Origin: Aureimonas fodinaquatilis
Lineage (GTDB): Bacteria; Pseudomonadota; Alphaproteobacteria; Rhizobiales; Rhizobiaceae
NCBI RefSeq assembly: GCF_008369445.1
Contig: NZ_VTWH01000001.1
Span: forward strand, 186,001 to 250,000
Direction: 5' to 3'
DNA: 64,000 nucleotides
The notes below the pieces were generated by a model that made no database searches, was not told where the DNA came from, and worked only from the letters and a program-made list of their open reading frames with translations. Both the position numbers and the translations under genes were made by a program. This document shows positions 25,986 through 34,113 of the stretch, piece after piece (the first letter of the stretch is position 1; each line of letters begins with the position of its first letter).

Positions 25986-26622
25986 AATCGCTCAAGCCTG
26001 AATCCTGAGCCAAAGTGTCTGATGCGTGATGTCGGAGCGTCTTGAGGGCGGCTGCTTCCGGCACTACGCACGGCGGCAAAACGCCCGGCCTTCCGATCAA
26101 CAATCTCCAGGAAACGATCCGCGTCTCTGCTTCGCGCCACTATTCGATCTGTTGGCACCGCATATGCGATGTTCCGAAGCACTGTTTTCCCTTTAAAGCC
26201 GTCTTTTTGGCAAAAGTTGTCTCTTGCAGTGCAGTAGCCGCTTGACAGCTTTATGACAGGATGCAACGCTCACTACAACAGATGCCGTCTAATATATTGG
26301 ATTTGTGGGCGCTCCATGTCGGGATTCATCACAGGTGTTGCAGCGTCACTGTCGTGCCTTCGGGCAAGATCGTAGCGCAATGTCTGACGTCTGGCGATGA
26401 GGTGTCTCTGCCTGCAGCAATCTGGATATGGGCAGGTCTCACAGGAGCACGAACTTCCACTTTGAAGCGCCTTGCCAGTCCCGGCAGCACGGGTTGCTGG
26501 CCGAGTGCAAGAGGCAGTCACTGAAGCTAAGTCGGAGCGCTTGCTCCGTCGTTGAAAGTTGGAACCGCGAGAGAACAGTTTTTCGGGCGTGGGGCCGCAA
26601 CACGAAGCGAAAGGAAATGCAC
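25986..26622. other. Intergenic region upstream of cluster B
   Basis: This 637-base gap should hold the promoter and control sites of the LivK-type operon. I see no gene with a good ribosome site. A minus-strand frame ending at 26329 (about 57 codons, containing RRFKVEVRAPVRP) and a plus-strand ORF 26261-26524 are unrecognised and might be decayed coding DNA. Confidence 0.45.
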
Positions 26623-27822
26623 ATGCCGATAAAGAAGACAGTCTTTCTGGCCATGGCTTTTGCTGCCTTGGCACCGCTCATCTCCGGAGGCGTTGCCAAT
26701 GCCCAGGACAAGGTGATCAAGATTGGTCAGCTCGGGGTTATGAGCGGGCCGGCAGCCTCCTGGGGGCTGGTTAATCGCTACGCCGCCGAGGCGCATGCCG
26801 CAATGATCAACGCGGGAGGCGGCTGGGACGTCGATGGCGAGAAATATCGCATCGAGATCGTCAGCATCGATGACCGCAACGATCCGCGCACGGCCATCGC
26901 CGGCGCCGAACGCCTGATTTATCAGGAAGGCGTGAAGTACATTATCGGCACCAATGTCGACGATACCACCCAGGCGATCCTGCCGACGCTGGCCACCGGG
27001 GGCGCATTTGCCGTGTCCTACGGCCATACCCGCTCGCTGTTCGAGACGCCGAACGACAATACAGGTCTGGGCAATATCGCCGGCTACCAGATGTCGCCGA
27101 TCATCTACAAATTCCTTGTGGAGGATCGCGGCATCAAATCCGTCAGCTTCATAGCCCGCAACGACCTTAATGGCTTGGGCAATCGCGATGCCGGTGTCGA
27201 GGCGGCCAAAGCGCTCAATCTTGAAATAATGTCTTCAAACGCGACTTATGAGGCCGGCACAACAGACTTTTTCCCCGTCCTCTCGCCGCTTGTTCGTGCC
27301 AATCCTGACATGATTGTGCTGTCCGGGGTTGCGCCTTCAGACGCGGGCCTGCTGATCCGCGCTGCGCGGGAACTGGGCTATGGCGGAATCATCAGCACCG
27401 AAACGGCCCATGACGCGGCTGTGCTCAGCGAAATCGCAGGCGAGGCTGCCAATGGCTTCATTTCGCAGGGCGGTGCCAGCACGCCCGAAATCCGCACACC
27501 CTATGTGGAAGAGTTCATGGAGAACTATACCAAAGTGGCCGGTGAGTGGAATGACGAAGCGGGCACCAAGATCTATGCGCTTGAAATGATCCTTCAGACC
27601 ATCAGCGCCGCCGGAGCCGAGGCTTTGACCGATGTCGAGGCTTTCAAGGCCGCCATCCCGGAAGTCGACCTTGAAAACCCGTTTGTCATCGGTGGCGAGC
27701 CGCGCCTGCGCTGGGTGGGCGCCGATTGGTTCGGTCATCCGCGCCAGGTCAGCGTTCCAGTCGTGGTCAATGCCTTTCAGGACGGAGCCTTCGAAACTCT
27801 CGTCGTCACCAGCGTCGAGTGA
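26623..27822 (+). CDS. Branched-chain-amino-acid-type ABC transporter substrate-binding protein
   Basis: A 399-residue periplasmic binding protein of the LivJ/LivK (type I) family. A Sec signal peptide covers residues 1-25 (ending ANAQ); the mature protein begins KVIKIGQLGVMSGPAASWG and shows VDVD-type DDRNDPRTAIAGAERLI and a GADGIVLSG-like strand. The ATG at 26623 has AAGGA seven bases upstream. It heads a complete transporter operon followed by hydantoinase genes, so the ligand is probably a hydantoin, carbamoyl amino acid or similar polar amide, not necessarily leucine or valine. Confidence 0.9.
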   Translation: MPIKKTVFLAMAFAALAPLISGGVANAQDKVIKIGQLGVMSGPAASWGLVNRYAAEAHAAMINAGGGWDVDGEKYRIEIVSIDDRNDPRTAIAGAERLIYQEGVKYIIGTNVDDTTQAILPTLATGGAFAVSYGHTRSLFETPNDNTGLGNIAGYQMSPIIYKFLVEDRGIKSVSFIARNDLNGLGNRDAGVEAAKALNLEIMSSNATYEAGTTDFFPVLSPLVRANPDMIVLSGVAPSDAGLLIRAARELGYGGIISTETAHDAAVLSEIAGEAANGFISQGGASTPEIRTPYVEEFMENYTKVAGEWNDEAGTKIYALEMILQTISAAGAEALTDVEAFKAAIPEVDLENPFVIGGEPRLRWVGADWFGHPRQVSVPVVVNAFQDGAFETLVVTSVE

Positions 27823-27830
27823 TTGATTGC

Positions 27831-27855
27831 CGGGGGCGGCGCGTTGTCGCCCCCG
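27831..27855 (+). terminator. GC-rich intercistronic hairpin
   Basis: CGGGGGCG and CGCCCCCG form an 8-bp stem with a 9-base loop, followed by TTTCG, between the binding-protein stop and the LivH-type start. Such hairpins usually lower transcription into the permease genes and stabilise the upstream message, so that more binding protein than permease is made. Confidence 0.6.
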
Positions 27856-27892
27856 TTTCGCCTGAGCGGACACTTTCCACCCTGGAGCTTCG

Positions 27893-28753
27893 ATGGAACA
27901 AGCGCTGGTAAATGGCCTCGTCCTGAGCATGAACTACGGTCTCATTGCGCTGGGCCTGACCATGATCTTCTCGCTCATGAATGTGCTCAATTTCGCGCAC
28001 GGGCAAATGTATGTGTTGGGCGGGTTCGTCACCTATTTCGCTCTCAACAGTCTGGGTGTGCCCTATTTTGCGGCCGTTTTGCTGGCAGTTTTCGCGCTCG
28101 CCGCCGTCGGTCTGCTGTTTGAATATGCCCTGTTTCGGCCAGTGCGCAAACGCAGCACGCGTGAGGAAAGCAGCATGCTTCTGGCCGCCGGCACGGCGCT
28201 GCTGCTGGAAAGCCTGATCCTGCTGTTCTTTGGCGAGAAGCAGCGCGGCGTTCCCGCCGTCGTTTCTGGCGTGTTCGAGGTGGGGGGTGCCTTCATCCCG
28301 GCCAGCCGTGTTCTGGTCTTCTGCGTCTCGCTCATCGCCATCATCGCCTTCATGCTGTTCATGCGGTACACGCGACCCGGCCGGGCGCTGCGTGCCATCG
28401 CACAGGATCGGGAGGTGACGGCGTTGCAGGGTGTCAACATCCAGCGCTATTCCGCCCTGGGATTCATGATCGGGGCGGGCCTTGCCGGCCTGGCGGGAGC
28501 GCTTCTCATCACCGTGCTTTCGGTCAATTCGGGCATGGGCACCTCTATTTCCATCAAGGCTTTCATAATGGTGATGCTGGGCGGGGCAGGGGTCATTCCG
28601 GGCGCCATTATCGGAGCCTTCGTGCTCGGGTTTGCCGAAGCTTTTGGTTACGCCTTCATGCCAAGCTCCATGACGTACCTGCTGATTTTCATCGGTCTCA
28701 TCCTGTTCCTCATCATCCGACCACAGGGGGTCATGGGCAAACCATGGGGCTGA
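27893..28753 (+). CDS. LivH-type ABC transporter permease
   Basis: A 286-residue inner-membrane permease with about eight hydrophobic segments. It starts LVNGLVLSMNYGLIALGLTMIFSLMNVLNFAHGQ, the LivH hallmark, and has the EAA-like loop ALRAIAQDREVTALQGVN near residue 165. It forms the membrane pair with the LivM-type protein that follows 46 bases later. Confidence 0.92.
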   Translation: MEQALVNGLVLSMNYGLIALGLTMIFSLMNVLNFAHGQMYVLGGFVTYFALNSLGVPYFAAVLLAVFALAAVGLLFEYALFRPVRKRSTREESSMLLAAGTALLLESLILLFFGEKQRGVPAVVSGVFEVGGAFIPASRVLVFCVSLIAIIAFMLFMRYTRPGRALRAIAQDREVTALQGVNIQRYSALGFMIGAGLAGLAGALLITVLSVNSGMGTSISIKAFIMVMLGGAGVIPGAIIGAFVLGFAEAFGYAFMPSSMTYLLIFIGLILFLIIRPQGVMGKPWG

Positions 28754-28799
28754 ACATCAGGCGACCGTTTTCTTCACCGACCGGCAGGGGGGCTGCAGC

Positions 28800-29810
28800 A
28801 TGACACAGATACAGCGCAACAGGCTGGCCTTCGTCGCCTTCGCCCTTGTCTATCTTTGCATTATCCCCGTGCTTCTTTCCGGGGCGCCCTATATGCTGGG
28901 CATTCTCTCCATGTCGGCGGCGCTCAGCGTTATTGCCATGGGAGTGTGGGTGACGTTCACCATTGGCCGCATCAACCTGGGTCAAGCCGCCTTCGCGCTG
29001 GTCGGCGGATTTACCGCCGCCATTCTGACCACACGGTTCGGATTGTCCTTCTGGATTGCCTTACCTGCCGCCGGGCTCGTCTCGGCGCTGGTTGGTGTTG
29101 TGCTGGGACTGGGCATTCTGCGGCTCCGTGGGGTTTATTTCGCCATGATCACGCTCAGCCTTTCGGAGACGATGCGTCTTGCCCTGCTGAATGGCGGTGA
29201 ACTGACCGGAGGCGCCACGGGCATCACCTCCATCCCGGTGCCGGGAGAACTCAGTTTTTTCGGGCTGGTGATCATTCCCGATTTTGCCAGTGTCAATTCG
29301 CATCTCGCCTACTATTTCCTTTCGGCCACACTGCTGCTGCTCAGCATCGCGCTGGTCTGGCGCCTCATGAACAGCCGGCTGGGTCGCGTTTTCGCCTCGC
29401 TCCAGCAAGGGCAGGAACTGTCCCAAAGCCTTGGGATCAACATTACCAAGTACAGGCTGATCGCCTTCGCTGTCAGTTGCTTTCTCGGCGGTATTGGCGG
29501 AGCATTCTTCGCCGCAAGCCAGCAAAGCATTTATCCCGGCAGCTTCGTGGTGTCAGACTCAATCTCATTCACGCTCTATTGCTTCCTGGGCGGTCTGGCC
29601 TTCGTCGCCGGGCCCGTGGTCGGTGCGTTTTTGCTGACGCTGAGTTTTCAGTTCCTGCACGGACTTCAGCAGTATCAGCAGCTTGCCTATGCGCTCATTA
29701 TGATTGGCATCATGATGTGGCTGCCCAATGGCTTGCTGAGCCTGCGGCTGCCCGGCTTCCGGCGCAGGTCGGCCAATCCTGTCAGTGGGGAGACCGGCAA
29801 TGTCAGATAG
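28800..29810 (+). CDS. LivM-type ABC transporter permease
   Basis: A 336-residue permease with around nine hydrophobic segments. FTIGRINLGQAAFALVGGF near residue 57 and the loop SLQQGQELSQSLGINITKYRLIAFA-like region near 200 identify LivM. The 3' end overlaps the LivG-type start by 11 bases. Confidence 0.92.
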   Translation: MTQIQRNRLAFVAFALVYLCIIPVLLSGAPYMLGILSMSAALSVIAMGVWVTFTIGRINLGQAAFALVGGFTAAILTTRFGLSFWIALPAAGLVSALVGVVLGLGILRLRGVYFAMITLSLSETMRLALLNGGELTGGATGITSIPVPGELSFFGLVIIPDFASVNSHLAYYFLSATLLLLSIALVWRLMNSRLGRVFASLQQGQELSQSLGINITKYRLIAFAVSCFLGGIGGAFFAASQQSIYPGSFVVSDSISFTLYCFLGGLAFVAGPVVGAFLLTLSFQFLHGLQQYQQLAYALIMIGIMMWLPNGLLSLRLPGFRRRSANPVSGETGNVR

Positions 29811-30597
29811 CAACGCCACCTCGCCGATTTTGAAAGTCAGCGGCCTGACCAAGCGGTTCGGCGGGCTCACAGCCGTCAATGAAGTGAGCTTCAGTGTCAA
29901 TAATGGCCAGATCTTCACAGTTATTGGACCCAACGGTGCGGGAAAGAGCACGCTGTTCAAGCTGATTGGCGGTTTCATACGGCCCAGCGAAGGCGATATC
30001 CGCTTCGAGGACCGCAGCCTTGTGGGCATGCAGCCCCATGACATTGCCCGGCTGGGAGTGGTGCGCACATTTCAGGAAACCACTATTTTCCGGGAAATGA
30101 CCACGCGCGAGACCGTGGAAACCGCCTTCCACCTGCAGTGCAAGGCCAGCAGCTTCGGAGCCTTTTTCAACTCACGCCAGGCGCGCGCCGACGATGCAGA
30201 GGCCAGGCGTTGCACCGACGCCATTCTGAAACTCTTACGGCTGGATCATGTCCAGCATGAGCAAGCCAAAAACCTGCCGCATGGCTATCTGAGGTCACTC
30301 GGCATCGCCATGGCTATGGCCGCGCGACCGCGCATTCTGCTGCTGGACGAGCCTTTCGCCGGGATGAACCCGGAAGAAACGGATGCGGCAGTCGAGATGG
30401 TCCGCCGGATCCGCGACCAGGGAATCACCATTATGCTGGTCGAGCACGATATGCGGGCAGTGATGCGCATCAGCGATCGTATCGCCGTCATCAACTTTGG
30501 CCGCAAGATCGCGGAAGGCTCCCCGCACGACATTCAGAACGATCCGGCGGTTATCGACGCCTATCTTGGACAGGAAGATGAGGAGTTGGGTATATGA
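29800..30597 (+). CDS. LivG-type ABC transporter ATP-binding protein
   Basis: A 265-residue ATPase with Walker A GPNGAGKST near residue 44, Q-loop RTFQETTIF, Walker [14 protein letters not shown] and H-loop VEHDM. The canonical LSGG signature is altered: around residue 160 the sequence reads LPHGYLRSLGIAMAM, so PHGYLR replaces SGGQQR. The ATG at 29800 has GGGGAGA six bases upstream and is preferred to a GTG at 29785. It forms an ATPase heterodimer with the LivF-type protein, whose start it overlaps by four bases. Confidence 0.9.
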   Translation: MSDSNATSPILKVSGLTKRFGGLTAVNEVSFSVNNGQIFTVIGPNGAGKSTLFKLIGGFIRPSEGDIRFEDRSLVGMQPHDIARLGVVRTFQETTIFREMTTRETVETAFHLQCKASSFGAFFNSRQARADDAEARRCTDAILKLLRLDHVQHEQAKNLPHGYLRSLGIAMAMAARPRILLLDEPFAGMNPEETDAAVEMVRRIRDQGITIMLVEHDMRAVMRISDRIAVINFGRKIAEGSPHDIQNDPAVIDAYLGQEDEELGI

Positions 30598-31313
30598 AGG
30601 CCTTGCTCGCTTTGGAGGGTATCGACGCGCGTTACGATAAGGTGCGGGCCCTGAACGATGTGTCCATCCACCTCAACGAGGGGGAAATCGTGGCGCTTAT
30701 CGGCGCCAATGGCGCAGGCAAGTCAACCACGCTTCGTGCCATAACCGGGCTTGTGCGCCCGCATGCCGGGCAGATCCACTGGGATGGTCAGCGCATCGAA
30801 ATGTTGCGTCCGGACCAGATTGTGGCACGCGGAATATCCATGGTCCCCGAGGGCCGGCATGTTTATCCGTTCATGAGCATTCACGACAACCTGTTGATGG
30901 GAGCATTCCTGCGCCGGGACAAGGTGGGCATTGCGAACGATCTTGAACGGCTGTTCGTGCGCTTTCCCCGCCTCAAGGAACGCTATCGCCAGCAGGCAGG
31001 CACCCTTTCAGGTGGTGAGCAGCAGATGGTGGCCATCGGGCGGGCGCTGATGGCACGTCCGCGCCTGCTGTTGCTGGACGAGCCATCACTGGGCCTGGCG
31101 CCGCAGGTGATCCGTGAAATCGCGCGCGTCATCAAGTCAGTTAACCAGGACGACAAGGTCAGCATCCTGTTGGTCGAACAGAATTCCCGTATGGCGCTGA
31201 AGGTGTCTCACCGGGCCTATGCGCTGGCTACGGGCCGCGTGGCGCTGCAGGGCAATTCGGAAGATCTGCTGGGCAACGAAGATATCCGCAAGCTCTATCT
31301 GGGGGTCGCTTGA
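30594..31313 (+). CDS. LivF-type ABC transporter ATP-binding protein
   Basis: A 239-residue ATPase. Walker A GANGAGKST is near residue 39, SMVPEGRHVYPFMSIHDNLLMGA is the LivF-specific stretch near 80, the signature LSGGEQQM is near 137, and Walker B LLLLDEPSLGLAP follows. It completes the transporter; translation is coupled to livG-type through ATGA. Confidence 0.93.
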   Translation: MKALLALEGIDARYDKVRALNDVSIHLNEGEIVALIGANGAGKSTTLRAITGLVRPHAGQIHWDGQRIEMLRPDQIVARGISMVPEGRHVYPFMSIHDNLLMGAFLRRDKVGIANDLERLFVRFPRLKERYRQQAGTLSGGEQQMVAIGRALMARPRLLLLDEPSLGLAPQVIREIARVIKSVNQDDKVSILLVEQNSRMALKVSHRAYALATGRVALQGNSEDLLGNEDIRKLYLGVA

Positions 31314-31352
31314 CCCGCGATCATCACAACCAATGAAATGCCGGAGATGCAA

Positions 31353-32810
31353 ATGATTGATTTTGATGTCGTGATCCGCAACGGCACAGTGGCAACGGCC
31401 AGCGACGTGTTCGCTGCCGATGTGGGAATTGCTGGCGGCAAAGTGGTGGCGCTGGGAACCGGCCTTGCTCTTGGCCGAAAAGAGATTGATGCCACCGGCC
31501 GGCTGGTGCTGCCAGGCGGCGTGGACAGCCATTGCCATATTGAGGAACCGGCGGTTGGCCAGGTGCACAATGCCGATACCTTCGCCTCCGGCACGGCCTC
31601 CGCGGCAGCAGGAGGAACCACCACGGTGATTTCCTTTTCGCAGCAGGTCAAGGGCGAGGGCATTACGCAGCAACTGGCCGATTACCATATCAAAGCAGAA
31701 CAGGCGCTGATCGACTATTCGTTTCATATCGTCATTTCCGACCCGTCGCCCGAAGTCATGGCGGCGTTGCCCGCGCTGATTGAGCAGGGTCACCGTTCGA
31801 TCAAGATTTTCCTGACCTATGACAGTGTGGTTCTGGACGACGAGCAAACCCTCAACGTGCTGGCACTTGCCCGGCAGGAGGGCGCGCTGGTAACCGTGCA
31901 TGCCGAGAACCACTCGGCCATCAAGTTTCTGACTAATGCCTTGGAAAAGGCCGGGTTGACGCTTCCCAAACACCATGCGTGGGCCAAGCCGATGGTCGTC
32001 GAGCGGGAAGCCTGCCACCGCGTTATCGCCCTGGCCGAACTGCTGGATGTGCCAATCCAGATCTTCCACGTGTCCGGGGCAGAAGCGGCAGAGGAAATCC
32101 GCCGTGCGCAAAATCGCGGCCTCAAAATCTTTGGCGAGACCTGTCCGCAATATCTGATGCTGACCGCCGAAGATCTGAACCGCCCCAATTTCGAGGGCGC
32201 CAAGTTTCTGTGCAGTCCGGCGCCACGGACAAGAGCGGACCAGGAGGCGCTGTGGGATTATATCCGCACAGGTGTGCTCGGTATCGTCTCCTCCGACCAT
32301 GCACCAAACCGGTTTGACGATGTTCATGGCAAAAAGGTGCGCGGCACCGATGCTCCGTTCAGCGCCATACCCAACGGAGTTCCCGGGCTTGCCACACGCC
32401 TGCCGATCCTTTTTTCCGAAGGCGTGGGCAAAGGCCGCATCGACCTGCAGACATTCGTGGCGATCACCTCCACCAATCCGGCCAAGCTTTTCGGTATCCA
32501 TCCGCAGAAAGGCACCATCGCTATCGGTGCCGACGCCGATATTGCCATCTGGGATCCAAACAAAACGGTCACAATCCGCAATGAACTGCTGCATCACCAG
32601 GTCGATTACACAGTCTATGAAGGGGTTGAGGTGACGGGGTGGCCGGAAATCACGCTCTCACGCGGCAAGGTTGTGGTCGAGAACGGTGAAATTCGCGGCA
32701 AGCCGGGGGACGGCCGCTTTCTGGCCCGCGGCCCATATGATGCGATCAAGCCGCTTGGCCGCCATGTCACGCCCTTTGACCCGGTCTCGGGAACCCTGAT
32801 CGACAATTGA
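31353..32810 (+). CDS. D-hydantoinase/dihydropyrimidinase
   Basis: A 485-residue cyclic amidohydrolase that opens the ring of hydantoins or 5,6-dihydropyrimidines, giving N-carbamoyl amino acids. All six metal ligands are at canonical spacing: His60 and His62 (DSHCHIE), carboxylated Lys151 (IKIFLTYDS), His183 (HAEN), His239 (FHVSG) and Asp315 (SSDHAP). The ATG at 31353 has GGAG six bases upstream; ATGs at 31338 and 31347 overlap the ribosome site. It follows the transporter by 39 bases and precedes a racemase, so a hydantoin-type substrate is favoured over uracil degradation, since preA/preT and beta-ureidopropionase genes are absent. Confidence 0.92.
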   Translation: MIDFDVVIRNGTVATASDVFAADVGIAGGKVVALGTGLALGRKEIDATGRLVLPGGVDSHCHIEEPAVGQVHNADTFASGTASAAAGGTTTVISFSQQVKGEGITQQLADYHIKAEQALIDYSFHIVISDPSPEVMAALPALIEQGHRSIKIFLTYDSVVLDDEQTLNVLALARQEGALVTVHAENHSAIKFLTNALEKAGLTLPKHHAWAKPMVVEREACHRVIALAELLDVPIQIFHVSGAEAAEEIRRAQNRGLKIFGETCPQYLMLTAEDLNRPNFEGAKFLCSPAPRTRADQEALWDYIRTGVLGIVSSDHAPNRFDDVHGKKVRGTDAPFSAIPNGVPGLATRLPILFSEGVGKGRIDLQTFVAITSTNPAKLFGIHPQKGTIAIGADADIAIWDPNKTVTIRNELLHHQVDYTVYEGVEVTGWPEITLSRGKVVVENGEIRGKPGDGRFLARGPYDAIKPLGRHVTPFDPVSGTLIDN

Positions 32811-32830
32811 GACAGCCATTGGAGGCGAAG

Positions 32831-33565
32831 ATGAAGATCAAAGTGATCAATCCGAATACAACGCAGTCGATGACCGACAAGATTGGGGCGGCGGCAATGG
32901 ATGTGGCAAACGCCCAAACGCAGGTGGTGGCGGTGAGCCCGCGTATGGGGCCCGTTTCGATCGAAGGCCATTATGATGAAGCGATCAGCGCCATTGGCGT
33001 GATCGACGAGGTGCTGCGCGGCGAAGCTGAGGGCTTTGACGGTTATCTCATCGCCTGTTTTGACGATCCAGGCCTCGGAGCGGCCCGCGAGATTGCGCGA
33101 GGGCCGGTGCTGGGAATCGCCGAAGCCGCCATGCACACCGCCAGCTATATCAGCGGTGGCTTTACGGTGGTGTCGACCTTGCATCGCAGCCGCATCATCC
33201 TTGAGCACCTCGTCAGGGCTTATGGAATGGAGCACAAGTGCCGCAAGGTCCGCACCACAGAGCTGGCCGTGCTGGACCTTGAGGTCGAAGGATCGGACGC
33301 GCAATCCATCCTCGTCGAGGAATGCCGCCGGGCTATCGCCGAGGACGGATCGGATTGCATTGTGCTGGGCTGCGCGGGCATGGCTGACCTGGCAGCAACA
33401 ATCTCGCGGGAATGCGGTGTACCGGTGGTCGACGGCGTTGCAAGTGGCGTCAAGGCTCTGGAAGGCCTGATCGGGCTGGGCTTGAGCACCAGCCGGGCTG
33501 GTGGTTACGCCCGGCCTCTTCGCAAAACCTATGTCGGCAGCATGGCACAATATGAACCCAGGTAA
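32831..33565 (+). CDS. Aspartate/glutamate/hydantoin racemase family protein
   Basis: A 244-residue protein with the hydantoin-racemase start KVINPNTTQSM and both catalytic cysteines in place: YLIACFDDPGL near residue 75 and IVLGCAGMADL near 182. These two act as acid and base to invert the C5 centre of 5-monosubstituted hydantoins. GGAGG lies five bases before the ATG. Together with the hydantoinase it would let a D-selective enzyme consume both enantiomers. An allantoin racemase role is the main alternative, as the two activities share this family. Confidence 0.88.
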   Translation: MKIKVINPNTTQSMTDKIGAAAMDVANAQTQVVAVSPRMGPVSIEGHYDEAISAIGVIDEVLRGEAEGFDGYLIACFDDPGLGAAREIARGPVLGIAEAAMHTASYISGGFTVVSTLHRSRIILEHLVRAYGMEHKCRKVRTTELAVLDLEVEGSDAQSILVEECRRAIAEDGSDCIVLGCAGMADLAATISRECGVPVVDGVASGVKALEGLIGLGLSTSRAGGYARPLRKTYVGSMAQYEPR

Positions 33566-33680
33566 GCCGCATCGGGCCCAAGACTATTTCTGTGACCGCG
33601 CTGCTGGCTTTGAACACGTCATTCAATGTCGTCGGCGCCGTTAAGACGTTCTGTTGAACAGGCAGCATCTGGAGGAAAAA

Positions 33681-34061
33681 TTGACCAAACGACTCCTTAT
33701 TGAAGGTGCGACCAAGCGCCTCGGAGCCTATGCGCATGCGGTGACGGCCAACGGGATGGTTTACGTTTCGGGGCAGGGACCTGCCCACCCCGACACAGGG
33801 GCCGTACCTGAGGCGTTTGAAGCGCAAGTCCATCAGGTCTTTGCCAATGTGAAGCAAATTCTGGAAGGGGCTCAAAGTGACATTTCAGAAGTTGTCAAAC
33901 TGAACGTCTATCTCTCCGACCTCAGTTTGTTCGATGCCTACAACCGCATCTATGAAGAGTATTTCGGGCATGTTCTGCCCGCAAGGACCACAATAGGCTG
34001 TGAATTGCCGAACATTATGGTCGAAGTCGATTGTGTAGCGGTGATCCGACTGGATCCATGA
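33681..34061 (+). CDS. RidA family enamine/imine deaminase
   Basis: A 126-residue RidA/YjgF protein that hydrolyses reactive enamines or imines to keto acids and ammonia. The family strands and the catalytic arginine segment LPARTTIGC are at about residues 105-113, with YVSGQGP and LNVYLSDLSLF earlier. The start is TTG at 33681 with GGAGG five bases upstream; the earlier in-frame TTG at 33654 has none. RidA genes are often placed in amino acid, pyrimidine or hydantoin degradation operons. A gap of 115 bases separates it from the racemase. Confidence 0.88.
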   Translation: MTKRLLIEGATKRLGAYAHAVTANGMVYVSGQGPAHPDTGAVPEAFEAQVHQVFANVKQILEGAQSDISEVVKLNVYLSDLSLFDAYNRIYEEYFGHVLPARTTIGCELPNIMVEVDCVAVIRLDP

Positions 34062-34113
34062 CGTATGGCCGAATGGGCAAAGGGCCTGCCGTTCTGTCAT
34101 CGACAGCAGCAGA

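Noticed and set aside
26261-26524. 87-codon plus-strand ORF upstream of the Liv-type operon, and a 57-codon minus-strand frame ending at 26329
   Set aside because: The minus frame reads somewhat protein-like (RRFKVEVRAPVRP) but has no start with a ribosome site; neither is recognised.
31137-32597. 486-codon minus-strand ORF opposite the hydantoinase gene
   Set aside because: The plus strand carries a complete hydantoinase with all ligands, so this is a codon-bias shadow.
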